A DNA stretch of 64,000 nt from Mesorhizobium sp. M1E.F.Ca.ET.045.02.1.1 (lineage in GTDB: Bacteria > Pseudomonadota > Alphaproteobacteria > Rhizobiales > Rhizobiaceae). Shown piece by piece: positions 16,070-25,653 of this stretch. Position numbers and translations under genes: made by a program. Each line of letters starts with the position of its first letter. The first letter of the stretch is position 1. Where the stretch lies: assembly GCF_003952485.1 (NCBI RefSeq), contig NZ_CP034447.1, positions 2,418,001 through 2,482,000 of the forward strand, in the 5' to 3' direction. The notes under the pieces were generated by a model. That model was given only the letters and a program-made list of their open reading frames with translations, made no database searches and was not told where the DNA came from.

Positions 16070-16804
16070 TCAAACCGGACTGAGGTTCTGGTCGTCGAGC
16101 ACCAAATCCGCCAGATGCTCCGCCCAGGCGCGATAGCCCGCTTCCGAGGCATGGAAGCCATCGGACGCAAAGCCGGCTTCGGGATTGGTGATCGGCAGGC
16201 GCGCGGCGGGAACGGCGCCGCGTTCGTTGCAGAGGCGCACGCCCATCCGGTTCATCGCGATAGCGCGGATTTCGAGGATCTTGCCGAGCAGCGGCGGCAT
16301 TGCCGGGGCACGGGTGAATTCGAGCACCGGCGACCAGACCACACGCGCTTCCGGCCATTTGGCGCGCAACGCGTAAAGCAGGCCGCCGAACTCCTTCTTG
16401 AAGCGCGGCACGGAATGGAAGTTCTTGGTGTCGTTGGTGCCGACGGCAAGCACGATATGCGTCCAGGGATTCGCCGACAGGTTGGGCAGGACATAATCCC
16501 GGATCTGCCCCGACGTCGCCGAGTTGAAGCCGGCGGCGCGCCAGCGCACGGCATGGCCGGTGCGCTCCGCAATCAGGCCGGCAAGCTGCGCGGCGAGCCC
16601 GTATTCCGATTGCTCGATGCCCACGGATGCCGCGGAAGAATCGCCCAAGACCAGCAATGCGATTGCCGGCGCCTTGCCGGCGATCTCGTGCAGGACTGGC
16701 CCGCGCGCCGGCAGCATGCGGCTGGTGCGGCGGCGCACGCCAAGGCCCTGCCAGACATAGACCGGGAAGGCGAGCCAGGTGAGGAGAGCTAGCAGTCGCT
16801 GCAT
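16070..16804 (-). CDS. SGNH/GDSL hydrolase
   Basis: Protein of 244 residues. A hydrophobic N-terminal segment (LLALLTWLAFPVYVW) suggests membrane anchoring or export. The SGNH blocks follow: LVLGDSSAASVG with the nucleophile serine near residue 55, an asparagine region (GFNSATSGQIRDYV), VGTNDTKN, and SDGFHASEAGYRAWA with the Asp and His. These are esterases/lipases or O-acetyl-sugar deacetylases acting probably in the periplasm; the substrate is unknown. Confidence 0.9.
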   Translation of the reverse strand: MQRLLALLTWLAFPVYVWQGLGVRRRTSRMLPARGPVLHEIAGKAPAIALLVLGDSSAASVGIEQSEYGLAAQLAGLIAERTGHAVRWRAAGFNSATSGQIRDYVLPNLSANPWTHIVLAVGTNDTKNFHSVPRFKKEFGGLLYALRAKWPEARVVWSPVLEFTRAPAMPPLLGKILEIRAIAMNRMGVRLCNERGAVPAARLPITNPEAGFASDGFHASEAGYRAWAEHLADLVLDDQNLSPV

Positions 16805-16832
16805 GGCAAATCCATTGAATGGCGGAAAGCCA

Positions 16833-16958
16833 TAGAGCGGTTCGCCGTTTCATGGAACGGCAAACCGCTCTATCTCTTTATTTTGACGCAAGCCCGGACG
16901 GAAGGCTGCGGCGAGGGCGCCGAGCGCAACCGTTTCACACTTTTCCTGGAATTGCTCT
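16833..16958. repeat. Composite of dispersed palindromes
   Basis: An AGAGCGGTT..AACCGCTCT hairpin is followed by a variant of the CCGGACGG...TTTTCCTGGAATTGC family seen also at 43.0, 48.3, 54.2 and 61.2 kb. It lies between two minus-strand genes. Confidence 0.7.
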
Positions 16959-16990
16959 GGCGCATGTTTCGGCCGAGGTGAACGAGCCGG

Positions 16991-17731
16991 TCACTCGCAG
17001 CAGTCCGGCCGATCCTTGATCCTGTCCTGATATTCGTCGTGCAGCCGCACCCAGTCCATAAGGCCGTGATAAGGGCCGGCCTCGTCGCGGCCCTTCGGCG
17101 TCATGTCGAGATAGTGGTAGGCGCCGATCAGCGCATCGCCGCCGCGGGCGCGCGACATGAAGGTGAGAAAGATGTCGCCGTTTTCGTCGCGATAGAAGAC
17201 GCTGGTGCCGGGAAGGTCCTTCGATCGCAGCGGACGTTTCTCGAAATTGTAGATCGTCTCGCCCGCCGCGATCTGCCTGTCGGTGAAGGAGACCTGCAGG
17301 TCGAAGTTGAAGTCCGACGCATAGGACGACACCCAGTCGAATTTCCAGCCCATGCGCTGCTTGTAGGGCAGGAGTTCGGCCAGCGGCGCCCGCGAAACGA
17401 CGACCAGCGACACGTCGTGGTGCCTGAGATGCTGGTCGGCGCCGTCGATGTGGTCGGCCAGGAACGAGCAGCCCTCGCAGCGATGATCGGACCCCGGCGT
17501 CATCATGAAATGGTAGACGATCAGCTGGCTCTTGCCGGCGAACAGTTCTCCAAATCGTTTCGGTCCCTGCTCGCTTTCGAAGACATAGTCCTTGCGCAGC
17601 TTGAGCCAGGGCAGTTGCCGCCGCTCGGCGGCGATGCGGTCGCGAAACCGCGTCAGCTCCTTTTCGCGCTCGAGGTGCTTTCTGTGCGCCTCGAACCAGT
17701 CCTCCCGCGAAACGACGGCATTGCGATGCAT
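16991..17731 (-). CDS. DUF899 thioredoxin-like protein
   Basis: Protein of 246 residues of the DUF899 (AhpC/TSA-related) family. It has HRKHLEREKELTRFRDRIAAERRQLPW near the N-terminus, a thioredoxin-like core with LIVYHFMMTPGSDHRCEGCSFLADHIDG containing a CxxC near residue 100, and a C-terminal YHYLDMTPKGRDEAG motif. Family members are presumed redox proteins; no reaction is established. GGAG precedes the ATG at MHRNAVV. It ends in two cysteines (DCCE). Confidence 0.9.
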   Translation of the reverse strand: MHRNAVVSREDWFEAHRKHLEREKELTRFRDRIAAERRQLPWLKLRKDYVFESEQGPKRFGELFAGKSQLIVYHFMMTPGSDHRCEGCSFLADHIDGADQHLRHHDVSLVVVSRAPLAELLPYKQRMGWKFDWVSSYASDFNFDLQVSFTDRQIAAGETIYNFEKRPLRSKDLPGTSVFYRDENGDIFLTFMSRARGGDALIGAYHYLDMTPKGRDEAGPYHGLMDWVRLHDEYQDRIKDRPDCCE

Positions 17732-17841
17732 GACTATCTCCTGTCCTCTCCTGCCAAGGACGTTCGACATCGGCGCGATCCGACATGGCCGGCGTCGTTT
17801 TCCGACGCAGCCTCAAAGTGGGGATGGCGGCCGCGAAAAAC

Positions 17842-17868
17842 AAAACCCGGGCTGGGGGCCCGGGTTTT
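17842..17868 (-). terminator. Rho-independent terminator of fructose-bisphosphate aldolase
   Basis: Perfect 11-bp stem AAAACCCGGGC / GCCCGGGTTTT with a 5-base loop. On the minus strand it is followed by TTTTGTTTTTC. It lies 22 bp past the aldolase stop. Confidence 0.9.
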
Positions 17869-17890
17869 CGTCGCTACTGAAGAAACCGTG

Positions 17891-18916
17891 TCAGGCGGCC
17901 TTTTCCAGCGCCGGCTTCCATTTCCCGAGCGCCGCCAGATGGTTCATGTGGGCGCGGTGGATGAAGGCTGCCTGGCCGGCGGCGACGTTCGACGCCTTGC
18001 CGCTCCAGGCCTTCTGCGCGGCCGCCTGCAAGGCCCGGCCGTAGGAGAAGGAGAGCTTCCACGGGTGCGGGCCGATGGCGTTGATGGCGTTGAGGTTGGC
18101 CGTCGCCTCTTCGTCGTCCTGGCCACCGGACAGGAAGGCGATGCCGGGCACGGCCGCCGGCACGGTCTCGCGGAACAATTTAATCGTCTTCTCGGCTACC
18201 TCTTCAGGGCTGTCGGTCTTGCCCGATTTCTTGCCGGAGAGGACCATGTTCGGCTTGAGGATGGTGCCTTCCAGCACGACGCGCGCCGCATAAAGCTCGC
18301 TATAGAGCTTCAGCAGCATCGACTTGCTGATCTTGTAGCAGGTGTCGATGTCGTGGGCGCCGTCCATCAGGACTTCCGGCTCGACGATCGGCACGATGCC
18401 GGCCTCCTGGCAGAGCGCTGCATAGCGGGCTAAAGCATGCGCGTTCGAACCGATCGACGTCATCGAAGGCACGCCCTTGGCGGTGTCGATGTCGATCACC
18501 GCGCGCCATTTGGCGAAACGGGCGCCGAGCTTGCAATAGTCCGCCAGCCGCTCGCGCAGGCCGTCGAGGCCCTCGGTGACGGTGTCGCCGGGAAAGCCGG
18601 CGAGAGGCTTGGCGCCGAGATCGACCTTGATGCCCGGAATGGCGCCCGAGGCTTTGATGATGTCGACCAGCGGCGTGCCGTCGGCTGCCTTCTGGCGGAT
18701 GGTCTCGTCATAGAGGATGACACCGGAAATGTACTTGGTCATCGCCTCCTTGGCGCGGAACATCATCTCGCGGTAATCGCGCCGGCTGTCGGCTGTCGAT
18801 TCCACGCCGATGACGTCGAAGCGCTTCTTGATGGTGCCGGAGCTCTCATCGGCGGCCAAAAGGCCCTTGCCATCGGCTACGATCGCGGCGGCAATGTCTT
18901 CGAGACGTTCGCTCAT
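17891..18916 (-). CDS. fba: Fructose-bisphosphate aldolase, class I
   Basis: Protein of 341 residues, the length of class I aldolases. It begins with LLAADESSGTIKKRF, carries AKWRAVIDI near residue 140, IVEPEVLMDG near 180 and GTILKPNMVLSGKKSG near 220 with the Schiff-base lysine, and ends in a GRALQAAAQKAW segment. It cleaves fructose 1,6-bisphosphate into two triose phosphates; in organisms with the Entner-Doudoroff route it mainly serves gluconeogenesis. It belongs to the minus-strand tkt-gap-pgk series, separated from pgk by a cyclase gene and an IS5 element. Confidence 0.95.
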   Translation of the reverse strand: MSERLEDIAAAIVADGKGLLAADESSGTIKKRFDVIGVESTADSRRDYREMMFRAKEAMTKYISGVILYDETIRQKAADGTPLVDIIKASGAIPGIKVDLGAKPLAGFPGDTVTEGLDGLRERLADYCKLGARFAKWRAVIDIDTAKGVPSMTSIGSNAHALARYAALCQEAGIVPIVEPEVLMDGAHDIDTCYKISKSMLLKLYSELYAARVVLEGTILKPNMVLSGKKSGKTDSPEEVAEKTIKLFRETVPAAVPGIAFLSGGQDDEEATANLNAINAIGPHPWKLSFSYGRALQAAAQKAWSGKASNVAAGQAAFIHRAHMNHLAALGKWKPALEKAA

Positions 18917-19093
18917 GGTGCTCTCCTTGACGGTTGTATTCCGCGCCTAGCAGAACACTACCGCCAAAGGAATGACACCGGAAAGCTCGAATCGATTGAA
19001 AGTCTTAGTTCTCGAGCACGGGAAATTTGATCGGTCGGCTATGTCCGCGTTAGCATGCGGCATGCCTTGGTGATTGGCTGAAAAGTCCTCCGT

Positions 19094-19275
19094 CGTCATC
19101 CACGGGCGGAGCAAGGAGCGCAGCGACGCAGCGCAGACCCGAGGATCCATGCCGTGACTTTGGAGCGCTGCTGCGGTGCAGAATTCTGCTCCGCTGCAGC
19201 CTTCGATCAAGGTCTCGGCATGGATCCCATGGTCTCCGCGACGCCGCTTCGCGGCTGCTTCGCCCTGGGATGACG
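19094..19275. repeat. Large imperfect inverted repeat (CGTCATCC type)
   Basis: It begins CGTCATCC and ends GGATGACG, with inner pairing such as GGATCCATGCC / GGCATGGATCC and several GCAGCG-rich stems. It fills part of the gap upstream of the aldolase gene. Non-coding. Confidence 0.7.
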
Positions 19276-19509
19276 AGGCTGCGGGGGCTTCAGCCAATCC
19301 CCAGCGTTTGCGCTGATTTCACGGAAATGAACGGTGAAAATCTTGCCCACCGACAAACGGCAATCTTTCAGTGTCCTGTGTCGAGGAAACTAGGCCGTGA
19401 ACCCATAAATCAGCCGGGCGGACGACTTGCCGGCGTCCGCTATGCACCGAAAGCGACCAACGTTTGCAGCGCAGCTGAAAGAAGCAATGGGCCACAAGCA
19501 GAAGTTAAC
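19276..19509. other. Degenerate intergenic segment with a repeat shared across the cyclase gene
   Basis: No convincing gene. GTCCGCTATGCACCGAAAGCG and AGAAGTTAACTCAA here resemble GTCCGCTATGCCGCCGAAAG and GGAAGTAAATTCAA at 21438-21470, on the other side of the cyclase gene. The two segments therefore bracket that gene as imperfect direct repeats. Confidence 0.4.
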
Positions 19510-21258
19510 TCAACTTGCTCGTAAGGGGCGCACATACTGCTCCGGCAGCCCCGCCTTCCGCAGGGCATCAATCAAGTGTTGCTGAGCTTCAGGGCGTGCG
19601 TAGTGCAGTACCTGGATCACATTCCGAAGCGATAAATCCGGTTTCACCAGCTTCACCTCGGCGATCACCTCACGTGCACCAGTTAAGTCGCCTAATTGCG
19701 CGCGCGCAGCGGCTAGGTACAATAAGCCACTGGAGCGTTGTACAGGGACACTCTCGAGCGCTTCGACTGCGTCAGCATATCGACCGAGGTCAAAGAGCGT
19801 CAGGCCGCGAACCGCTGCAAACCAATCGGGCACGAAGGGACCCAAGCCTATGGCGGCATCGATTGTGGCCAACGCATCGGCCGGCCTGCCACTGGCGCGC
19901 TGCCAGTTCGCGTAGTCGCCCTTAATCTGTATATCGGCCGGATTGAGTGTCAGCGCCCTGTCAAAATGGAAGCGTGAACGGTCATGGTCGCCTGTCCAAA
20001 GGTAGTAGAGCGCTCTTGCCCAATGAGACGTGGCGTCGTTGGTATCTAGTTCCAGCGCTTGTTTCGAAGCGCTCTCAGCCTTGGCCATCTGATCGTCATC
20101 GAGCAGAATGACATTGCTCATGGTAAGAGCTATCGCCAGCCAGGCATGGGCAAGTGCAAAATGCGGATCGACGGCAATTGCGCGCTCAAGTAGGGGTACG
20201 GCTTCGGCATCACGCTGATGGTCACATAGATCGCGGCCTTGTAACAGACAGTCATAAGCCGACCAGTTAGTAGTTGGTTTTGCACGGGCTTTTGCTGCTT
20301 CTGCAGCGTGCATACGGCCCTCCAGCATTGTTACGATTGCGGCCACAACAAGGTCCTGGATAGCGAAGATATCCTGCGCATCGCGATCGTAGCGGTCGGC
20401 CCAGATGTGATTGCCGGTTCTGGCATCAACCAGTTGGGCTGTGATGCGTATTCGGCCGCCCAATTTGCGTAGACTACCCTCAACTACATAGGCAACGCCC
20501 AGTTCCCGCGCTACTTCGATAGGACTTTTTCCTTTGTTGGCAAAATGAAACGACGCGTGGCGAGCTACTACGGACAGGCCGTGAAAGCGGGCGAGTTCGG
20601 TAATGATATCCTCGGTGATCCCGTCGGAAATGTACTGTTGCCCGGGATCACCACTCATGTTGGTAAATGGCAGTACTGCTATGGACGGTTTGATTCGTTC
20701 TACCGCTGTTGGTCGCACCGATGTTCCTGAGGGAGCTCCCAGACGATAGACCCGGACCGGCTGGGCGATATTCTTGAGTTGCTGCTCACCCATGTCTTCA
20801 AACGAGAGATCAAGGCGACTTCCTACGTTGTCATGAACCATGCCGGTGACTGCAATGCCGCCCGCCGGGGCAAGTCCCTCGATCCGCGCAGCGACGTTCA
20901 CGCCTTCACCGAAAACATCGCCATCCTCAGCAATCACATCCCCCAAGTTGACGCCAATGCGGAGTTGGATGGCTCGGTCCTCTGGCAGCTCTGCGTTCCG
21001 TGCTGCCATATCCTTCTGTAATGCAACTGCGCAGGCCACGGCCTTCACGACGCTGGGGAATTCCGCGAGAAAGCCATCCCCCATAGACTTAAACAGCCGA
21101 CCTTGGTGCTCGGCGATCCTAGTTTCGATCACTTCGGCGCGGAGGTTCCTCACGACCGTCAGAGTGCCGTCCTCGTCCACGCCCATGAGGCGACTGTAAC
21201 CGACTACATCGGCTGCAAGGATGGCAGCCAGACGGCGCTGAACGGAGTTCTCCACCAC
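19510..21258 (-). CDS. Class III adenylate/guanylate cyclase-TPR protein
   Basis: Protein of 582 residues. An N-terminal class III cyclase domain (residues 1-170) has metal-binding aspartates D17 (LAADVVGYS) and D61 (MGDGFLAEF), plus the GEGVNVAARIEG motif. A middle segment (residues 190-310: SIAVLPFTNMSGDPGQQYISDGITEDIITELAR) is the FlgO/TolB-like nucleotide-free domain common in this rhizobial family. C-terminal TPR-like repeats follow (VDPHFALAHAWLAIA; LNPADIQIKGDYANW). No membrane helix is seen. It probably makes cAMP or cGMP in the cytoplasm, though activity is unproven. The start is a GTG. It lies between pgk and fba. Confidence 0.88.
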   Translation of the reverse strand: MVENSVQRRLAAILAADVVGYSRLMGVDEDGTLTVVRNLRAEVIETRIAEHQGRLFKSMGDGFLAEFPSVVKAVACAVALQKDMAARNAELPEDRAIQLRIGVNLGDVIAEDGDVFGEGVNVAARIEGLAPAGGIAVTGMVHDNVGSRLDLSFEDMGEQQLKNIAQPVRVYRLGAPSGTSVRPTAVERIKPSIAVLPFTNMSGDPGQQYISDGITEDIITELARFHGLSVVARHASFHFANKGKSPIEVARELGVAYVVEGSLRKLGGRIRITAQLVDARTGNHIWADRYDRDAQDIFAIQDLVVAAIVTMLEGRMHAAEAAKARAKPTTNWSAYDCLLQGRDLCDHQRDAEAVPLLERAIAVDPHFALAHAWLAIALTMSNVILLDDDQMAKAESASKQALELDTNDATSHWARALYYLWTGDHDRSRFHFDRALTLNPADIQIKGDYANWQRASGRPADALATIDAAIGLGPFVPDWFAAVRGLTLFDLGRYADAVEALESVPVQRSSGLLYLAAARAQLGDLTGAREVIAEVKLVKPDLSLRNVIQVLHYARPEAQQHLIDALRKAGLPEQYVRPLRAS

Positions 21259-21487
21259 TCGATAGTGCCCCAGTTGGTCACCGGGGCTCCCTTGCAGAGC
21301 CTGGTTGATGACAAGATAGCACTGCCGCGCCTGGCCGCAACCAGTGGTCCCAGAGCGAAGTCAGGCTGCTACGCGTCATGTCTGCTAGGGGTCATTCGCG
21401 ACCGGGTCGAGCCAGTGGCAAGTCCGGCCAAGTCCGCTATGCCGCCGAAAGCGGAAGTAAATTCAAAGCATTAGCGGCAAGGCTATA

Positions 21488-22339
21488 AGTCTTGGCGGGT
21501 TGATGGCGCTGCCCGAGACGTGATTCAAGCTCCAAAACCGGAGCTTCGAATCACGCGCTACGAACTCAGCGATTGCGAATGGACCGCCATCAGACCGTTG
21601 CTGCCGAACAAGCCGCGCGGCGTTCGGCGCGTAAATGACCGTCGCGTGCTCAATGGCATCTTTTGGGTCCTGCGTTCAGGTGCCCCTTGGCGCGACCTGC
21701 CGGAGAACTACGGTCCCCGCACGACTTGTTACAATCGCTTCGTTCGGTGGCGGCGGGCTGGCGTCTGGGACCGGATCATGGATGCACTGGCGGCCGGTCG
21801 TGACGCGGCGGTGCAGATGATCGATACCTCCGTCGTGCGCGTGCACCAGCACGGAGCCTGTATCGCAGACAACACTCAGCAAGATATGGGTCGCTCACGC
21901 GGTGGCCTCACCAGCAAGATTCATGCGGTCGTTAACTCCAATGGTCTGCCGGTCCACCTCGCCCTCACGCCGGGTGAGGCGCATGACAATCGGCTGTGTT
22001 CGGTCCTTCTCAGCCCCTTGCTTCCAGGAACGATGCTGCTCACGGATCGGGGATACGACGCGGACTGGATCAGGGAGCTTGCCCGTCAGCAAGGCGCATG
22101 GGCGAACCTTCCGCCGAAACGCAATCGCAAAGACCCGATTTGCTTCAGCTCGTATCTGTATCGCGCGCGCAACCTGATCGAACGGTTCTTCAACAAGATC
22201 AAGCAATGTCGGTGTGTTGCGACCCGATACGACAAACTCGCGGCCAACTACCTGGCCTTCGTCAAGCTCGCATCAATCCGCGTCTGGTTGCGTGCTAATG
22301 AGCCCGTGCCCTAGATTCCTGCGCCCACTCGCCGAGTCT
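21488..22339 (+). mobile_element. IS5-family insertion sequence
   Basis: About 850 bp around one complete transposase gene. Candidate imperfect terminal inverted repeats are AGTCTTGGCGGGT at the left and, read inverted, AGACTCGGCGAGT at the right (10 of 13 agree). The right end lies only 8 bp past the pgk stop codon. No target duplication could be fixed, so the ends are approximate. Confidence 0.65.
21520..22314 (+). CDS. IS5 family transposase
   Basis: Single-frame transposase of 264 residues: N-terminal DUF4096-like domain (LSDCEWTAIRPLLPNKPRGVRRVNDRRVLNGIFWVLRSGAPWRDLPENYG), then the DDE catalytic core with MIDTSVVRVHQHG (first Asp), LLTDRGYDADW (second Asp) and YLYRARNLIERFFNKIKQCRCVATRYDK (Glu, in the Y-(2)-R-(3)-E-(6)-K signature). 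All catalytic residues are present and no frameshift is needed, so it may still be active. The start is probably GTG. Confidence 0.92.
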   Translation: MIQAPKPELRITRYELSDCEWTAIRPLLPNKPRGVRRVNDRRVLNGIFWVLRSGAPWRDLPENYGPRTTCYNRFVRWRRAGVWDRIMDALAAGRDAAVQMIDTSVVRVHQHGACIADNTQQDMGRSRGGLTSKIHAVVNSNGLPVHLALTPGEAHDNRLCSVLLSPLLPGTMLLTDRGYDADWIRELARQQGAWANLPPKRNRKDPICFSSYLYRARNLIERFFNKIKQCRCVATRYDKLAANYLAFVKLASIRVWLRANEPVP

Positions 22340-22347
22340 TGAACGAC

Positions 22348-23544
22348 TCAGCGCTTCAGCACCTCGACGCCGGGCAGCGGCTTGCCTTCCATCCATTCGA
22401 GGAAGGCGCCGCCGGCGGTAGAGACATAGGTAAAATCGTCGGCGACGCCGGCATGGTTGAGCGCCGCCACCGTGTCGCCGCCGCCGGCGACCGAAACCAG
22501 CTTGCCTTCCCTGGTGCGGGCAGCGGCGTGCTTCGCCGCCGCTACCGTGGCATGGTCGAAGGGCTCGATCTCGAAGGCGCCGAGCGGGCCGTTCCACACC
22601 AGAGTCGCGGCGCGGTCGATCCAGTCGGTGACGCTCTTGACGGTCTTTGCGCCGACATCGAGGATCATGCCATCGGCCGGCACGGCCTCGATAGCGACGG
22701 TTTCACTCGCAGCACCCGCCTTGAATTCTTTCGCGACGACGCCGTCGGCGGGCAGGATGATGGCGCAGCCGGCTTCGGCCGCCTCGATCATGATCTGCTT
22801 GGCGGTGCCGGCAAGGTCATGCTCGCACAGCGATTTGCCGACATCGGTGCCACGCGCGGCGAGGAAGGTATTGGCCATGCCGCCGCCGATGACCAGCGCA
22901 TCGACCTTCTTCACCAGATTCATCAGGAGATCGATCTTGGTCGAGACCTTGGCGCCGCCGACAATGGCGACGACCGGCCGCACCGGATTGCCGAGGCCCT
23001 TTTCCAGCGCATCGAGCTCGGCCTGCATGGTGCGTCCGGCATAGGCGGGCAGCCGGTGCGCCAGACCTTCGGTCGATGCATGCGCCCGGTGCGCGGCGGA
23101 AAAGGCGTCGTTGACATAGATGTCGCCATTGGCGGCGAGCTTTTCGGTGAAGGCCGGCTCGTTCTTCTCCTCGGCCTTGTAGAAGCGGGTGTTTTCCAGG
23201 AGCAGCACATCGCCGTCCTTCATGGCCGCGACCGCTTCCGCGGCCTTGTCGCCGATACAGTCGGAGGCGAAACCGACCGGGCGGCCGAGCACCTCGGCCG
23301 TCGCCCGGGCGATCGGCTCCAGCGAGAATTCGGCCGACGGGCCGTCCTTGGGCCGGCCGAAATGCGCGAGCAGGATGACCCTGGCGCCTTTGCCGGAGAG
23401 CTCGGAAATGGTCGGCGCGATGCGCTCGATGCGCGTGGCGTCGGTCACCTTGCCGTCGGCTACCGGCACATTGAGGTCGACGCGCACCAGGACGCGCTTG
23501 CCGCTGACGGCGCCGATATCGTCGAGTGTCTTGAAGCCGGCCAT
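22348..23544 (-). CDS. pgk: Phosphoglycerate kinase
   Basis: Protein of 398 residues. It has the N-terminal substrate domain ([41 protein letters not shown]) and the C-terminal nucleotide domain ([40 protein letters not shown]). It transfers phosphate between 1,3-bisphosphoglycerate and ADP in glycolysis/gluconeogenesis. GAAAGGAACG precedes the ATG at MAGFKTLDD. It is downstream of tkt, gap and the antiporter on one strand. An IS5 element ends just after its stop codon. Confidence 0.97.
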   Translation of the reverse strand: MAGFKTLDDIGAVSGKRVLVRVDLNVPVADGKVTDATRIERIAPTISELSGKGARVILLAHFGRPKDGPSAEFSLEPIARATAEVLGRPVGFASDCIGDKAAEAVAAMKDGDVLLLENTRFYKAEEKNEPAFTEKLAANGDIYVNDAFSAAHRAHASTEGLAHRLPAYAGRTMQAELDALEKGLGNPVRPVVAIVGGAKVSTKIDLLMNLVKKVDALVIGGGMANTFLAARGTDVGKSLCEHDLAGTAKQIMIEAAEAGCAIILPADGVVAKEFKAGAASETVAIEAVPADGMILDVGAKTVKSVTDWIDRAATLVWNGPLGAFEIEPFDHATVAAAKHAAARTREGKLVSVAGGGDTVAALNHAGVADDFTYVSTAGGAFLEWMEGKPLPGVEVLKR

Positions 23545-23649
23545 GGTCGTTCCTTTCCCTCGAAAAAACGCGGCGACCTTACCCGGCAGCGGGGACGATG
23601 CAAGGTCTGCGTTAGGGCGTGCGCGCAAAAATAATGTCGCAGTGAGACA

Positions 23650-25539
23650 TCAGCTTTCGCTGGTTGCCTTTTGTCCATCTGGTTCGGGCGCCGCCGTGTC
23701 GTTTGGCGCGTCCCCGGCGGCCTGCTTTTCCGCCGGTTTGCGCCAGTTGCGAATGAAGGCGGCGACGCGGTCGGCGATCTCGCCGGCGCTCAGGAAAACC
23801 GGCACGCGCGCCACCGGCGCGGTCGGCTCGAAGGACAGGCCAAGGCCAGTGATCCTGCCCTTCTCGTCGACATCGCGCACGATCAGCTCGATCGGACCGA
23901 TCATCACGCGGTCGGCATATTCGGCGTGGCCGCCGAGCCGCTCCGTGACCAGTGCTGCGACGGTGAGCTTCTGCTCGGCCTCGGTGAGACCCGGCGCGTA
24001 GGCGGCTTCCAGCTCTCCCGCGGAGCGGGCCGGATCGAGGGCGAATGCGCCGAAGAAGTCCGCATCCTCGGGGTCGACCACGGCGCGGCTGGCGAAGAGC
24101 TTGTCGAGCAGGCGCGGATAGCGGTCCGGCACGAAGATGTAGACCTGATCGCCGGCGGTCAGCCGGCCCATGTCCTGGAAGCGCATGGAGCGGCCGTCGC
24201 GCAGCACCAGCGACGGCCTCGCCCAGCGCGGGATGCGCTCGCCGCGCGCCACCGGGCTGCCGGGCGCCACGCGATAGGCGAGCAGCTCATGATGCGCTGA
24301 GCCCGGAAGTTCGAGCTCGACCTTGTCGAGCGGTCCGAGCCGCGCCGGCACGATCAGGCCGAGGCGGCGCGCCAGCGGACCGACGGTCCAGCCCTGGACC
24401 ACCAGCGACACAAGCACGATGATGAAGGCGACATTGAAGATCAGACGTCCTTGCTCGAGACCGCCGAGCAGCGGCGTGATGGCAAGCAGGATCGAGACCG
24501 CGCCGCGCAGGCCGACCCAGGAGACGAAGGCGACCTCCGGGCGCGGCAGGCGGAACGGGATAAGGCACAGCCAGACGGCTAAAGGCCGCGCCACGAAGAT
24601 CAGGAACAGGCCCAGCATGATCGCCGGCGCCAGGATCGCCGGGAACTGCGACGGCGTGGCGAACAGGCCGAGGATGAGGAACATGATGATCTGCGCCAGC
24701 CACGACATGCCGTCCTGGAAGCGCTTGAGGATGGTGACGGCGCGGATGTCGGAATTGCCGGCGACGAGGCCGGCGAGGTAGACCGCGAGGAAGCCCGAGC
24801 CGCCGACGGCGCCGGCTGCGGCGAAGACCATCAGCGAGAGCGTCAGCACGAAGATCGGCAGCAGCCCGTGGTCGAGGTTCAGTCGCTCGACGAGGCGCAC
24901 GATTGCCATGCCGCCGAGCACGCCGATGACGGCGCCAAGCCCCATATTGATGAGGAAGCCGACTGCCAGATTGATGGCGAGAACGTTCGCCTCCGGGTTG
25001 GCGTGAGCCGCAATGATCTCGACCAGAGTGATGGTCAGGAAGATGGCGATCGGGTCGTTGGTGCCGGATTCGACCTCGAGGGTGGAGCGCACGCGCTCGC
25101 GCAAATGGATTTCGCCGGCGCGCAGCAGGAAGAACACCGCCGCCGCGTCGGTCGAGGCGACGGCGGCGCCAAGCAGCGAGGATTCCAGCGAGCTGAGATT
25201 GAGCAGATAGTAGGCCGCGACGCCGAAAATACCCGTGGTCAGGACCACGCCGACAGTGGCCAGCGACAGCGCCGGTCCGGCAGCCTGGCGCAAGGCGTTG
25301 AGCGGCGTGCCGAAACCGGAATCGAACAGGATGACGGCCAGCGCCAGTGAGCCGGCAAAATAAGCCAGGCGCGCATTGTCGAATTCGATGCCCAGCCCAT
25401 CGACGCCGGTGGCAAGGCCGATGCAGAGAAAGAGGAGCAGCAGGGGCGCGCCGAAGCGAAAGGCGATCAGGCTCGAAAACGCGGCGGCAACGACGAGCGC
25501 CGTGCCGACCAGCGTCACAAGATAGATCGCATGCTCCAT
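23650..25539 (-). CDS. CPA1 potassium/proton antiporter (CvrA/NhaP2-like)
   Basis: Protein of 629 residues with about twelve to thirteen membrane helices in the first 390 residues. The cation/proton exchange core includes STDAAAVFFLLR and LEVESGTNDPIAIFLT (the ND motif) and WVGLRGAVSILLAITPLL. After the membrane part comes a TrkA-C-like domain (residues 415-500, LELPGSAHHELLAYRVAPGS) and a CorC/HlyC-like transporter-associated domain near 520-600, the layout of the CvrA/NhaP2 K+/H+ antiporters. It is an inner-membrane exchanger. It sits between gap and pgk; whether this is functional or only positional is unclear. Confidence 0.9.
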   Translation of the reverse strand: MEHAIYLVTLVGTALVVAAAFSSLIAFRFGAPLLLLFLCIGLATGVDGLGIEFDNARLAYFAGSLALAVILFDSGFGTPLNALRQAAGPALSLATVGVVLTTGIFGVAAYYLLNLSSLESSLLGAAVASTDAAAVFFLLRAGEIHLRERVRSTLEVESGTNDPIAIFLTITLVEIIAAHANPEANVLAINLAVGFLINMGLGAVIGVLGGMAIVRLVERLNLDHGLLPIFVLTLSLMVFAAAGAVGGSGFLAVYLAGLVAGNSDIRAVTILKRFQDGMSWLAQIIMFLILGLFATPSQFPAILAPAIMLGLFLIFVARPLAVWLCLIPFRLPRPEVAFVSWVGLRGAVSILLAITPLLGGLEQGRLIFNVAFIIVLVSLVVQGWTVGPLARRLGLIVPARLGPLDKVELELPGSAHHELLAYRVAPGSPVARGERIPRWARPSLVLRDGRSMRFQDMGRLTAGDQVYIFVPDRYPRLLDKLFASRAVVDPEDADFFGAFALDPARSAGELEAAYAPGLTEAEQKLTVAALVTERLGGHAEYADRVMIGPIELIVRDVDEKGRITGLGLSFEPTAPVARVPVFLSAGEIADRVAAFIRNWRKPAEKQAAGDAPNDTAAPEPDGQKATSES

Positions 25540-25653
25540 CCGGAATTGCCCCTCAAATCCGCTCCCTCCCGCTTTACGGCAGAGTGGGGCGAAGACATGA
25601 CCAGTGCAAGGCGGCGGCGTGGTTTTTTGCCCCATGCCGCTGATATGGAACGA

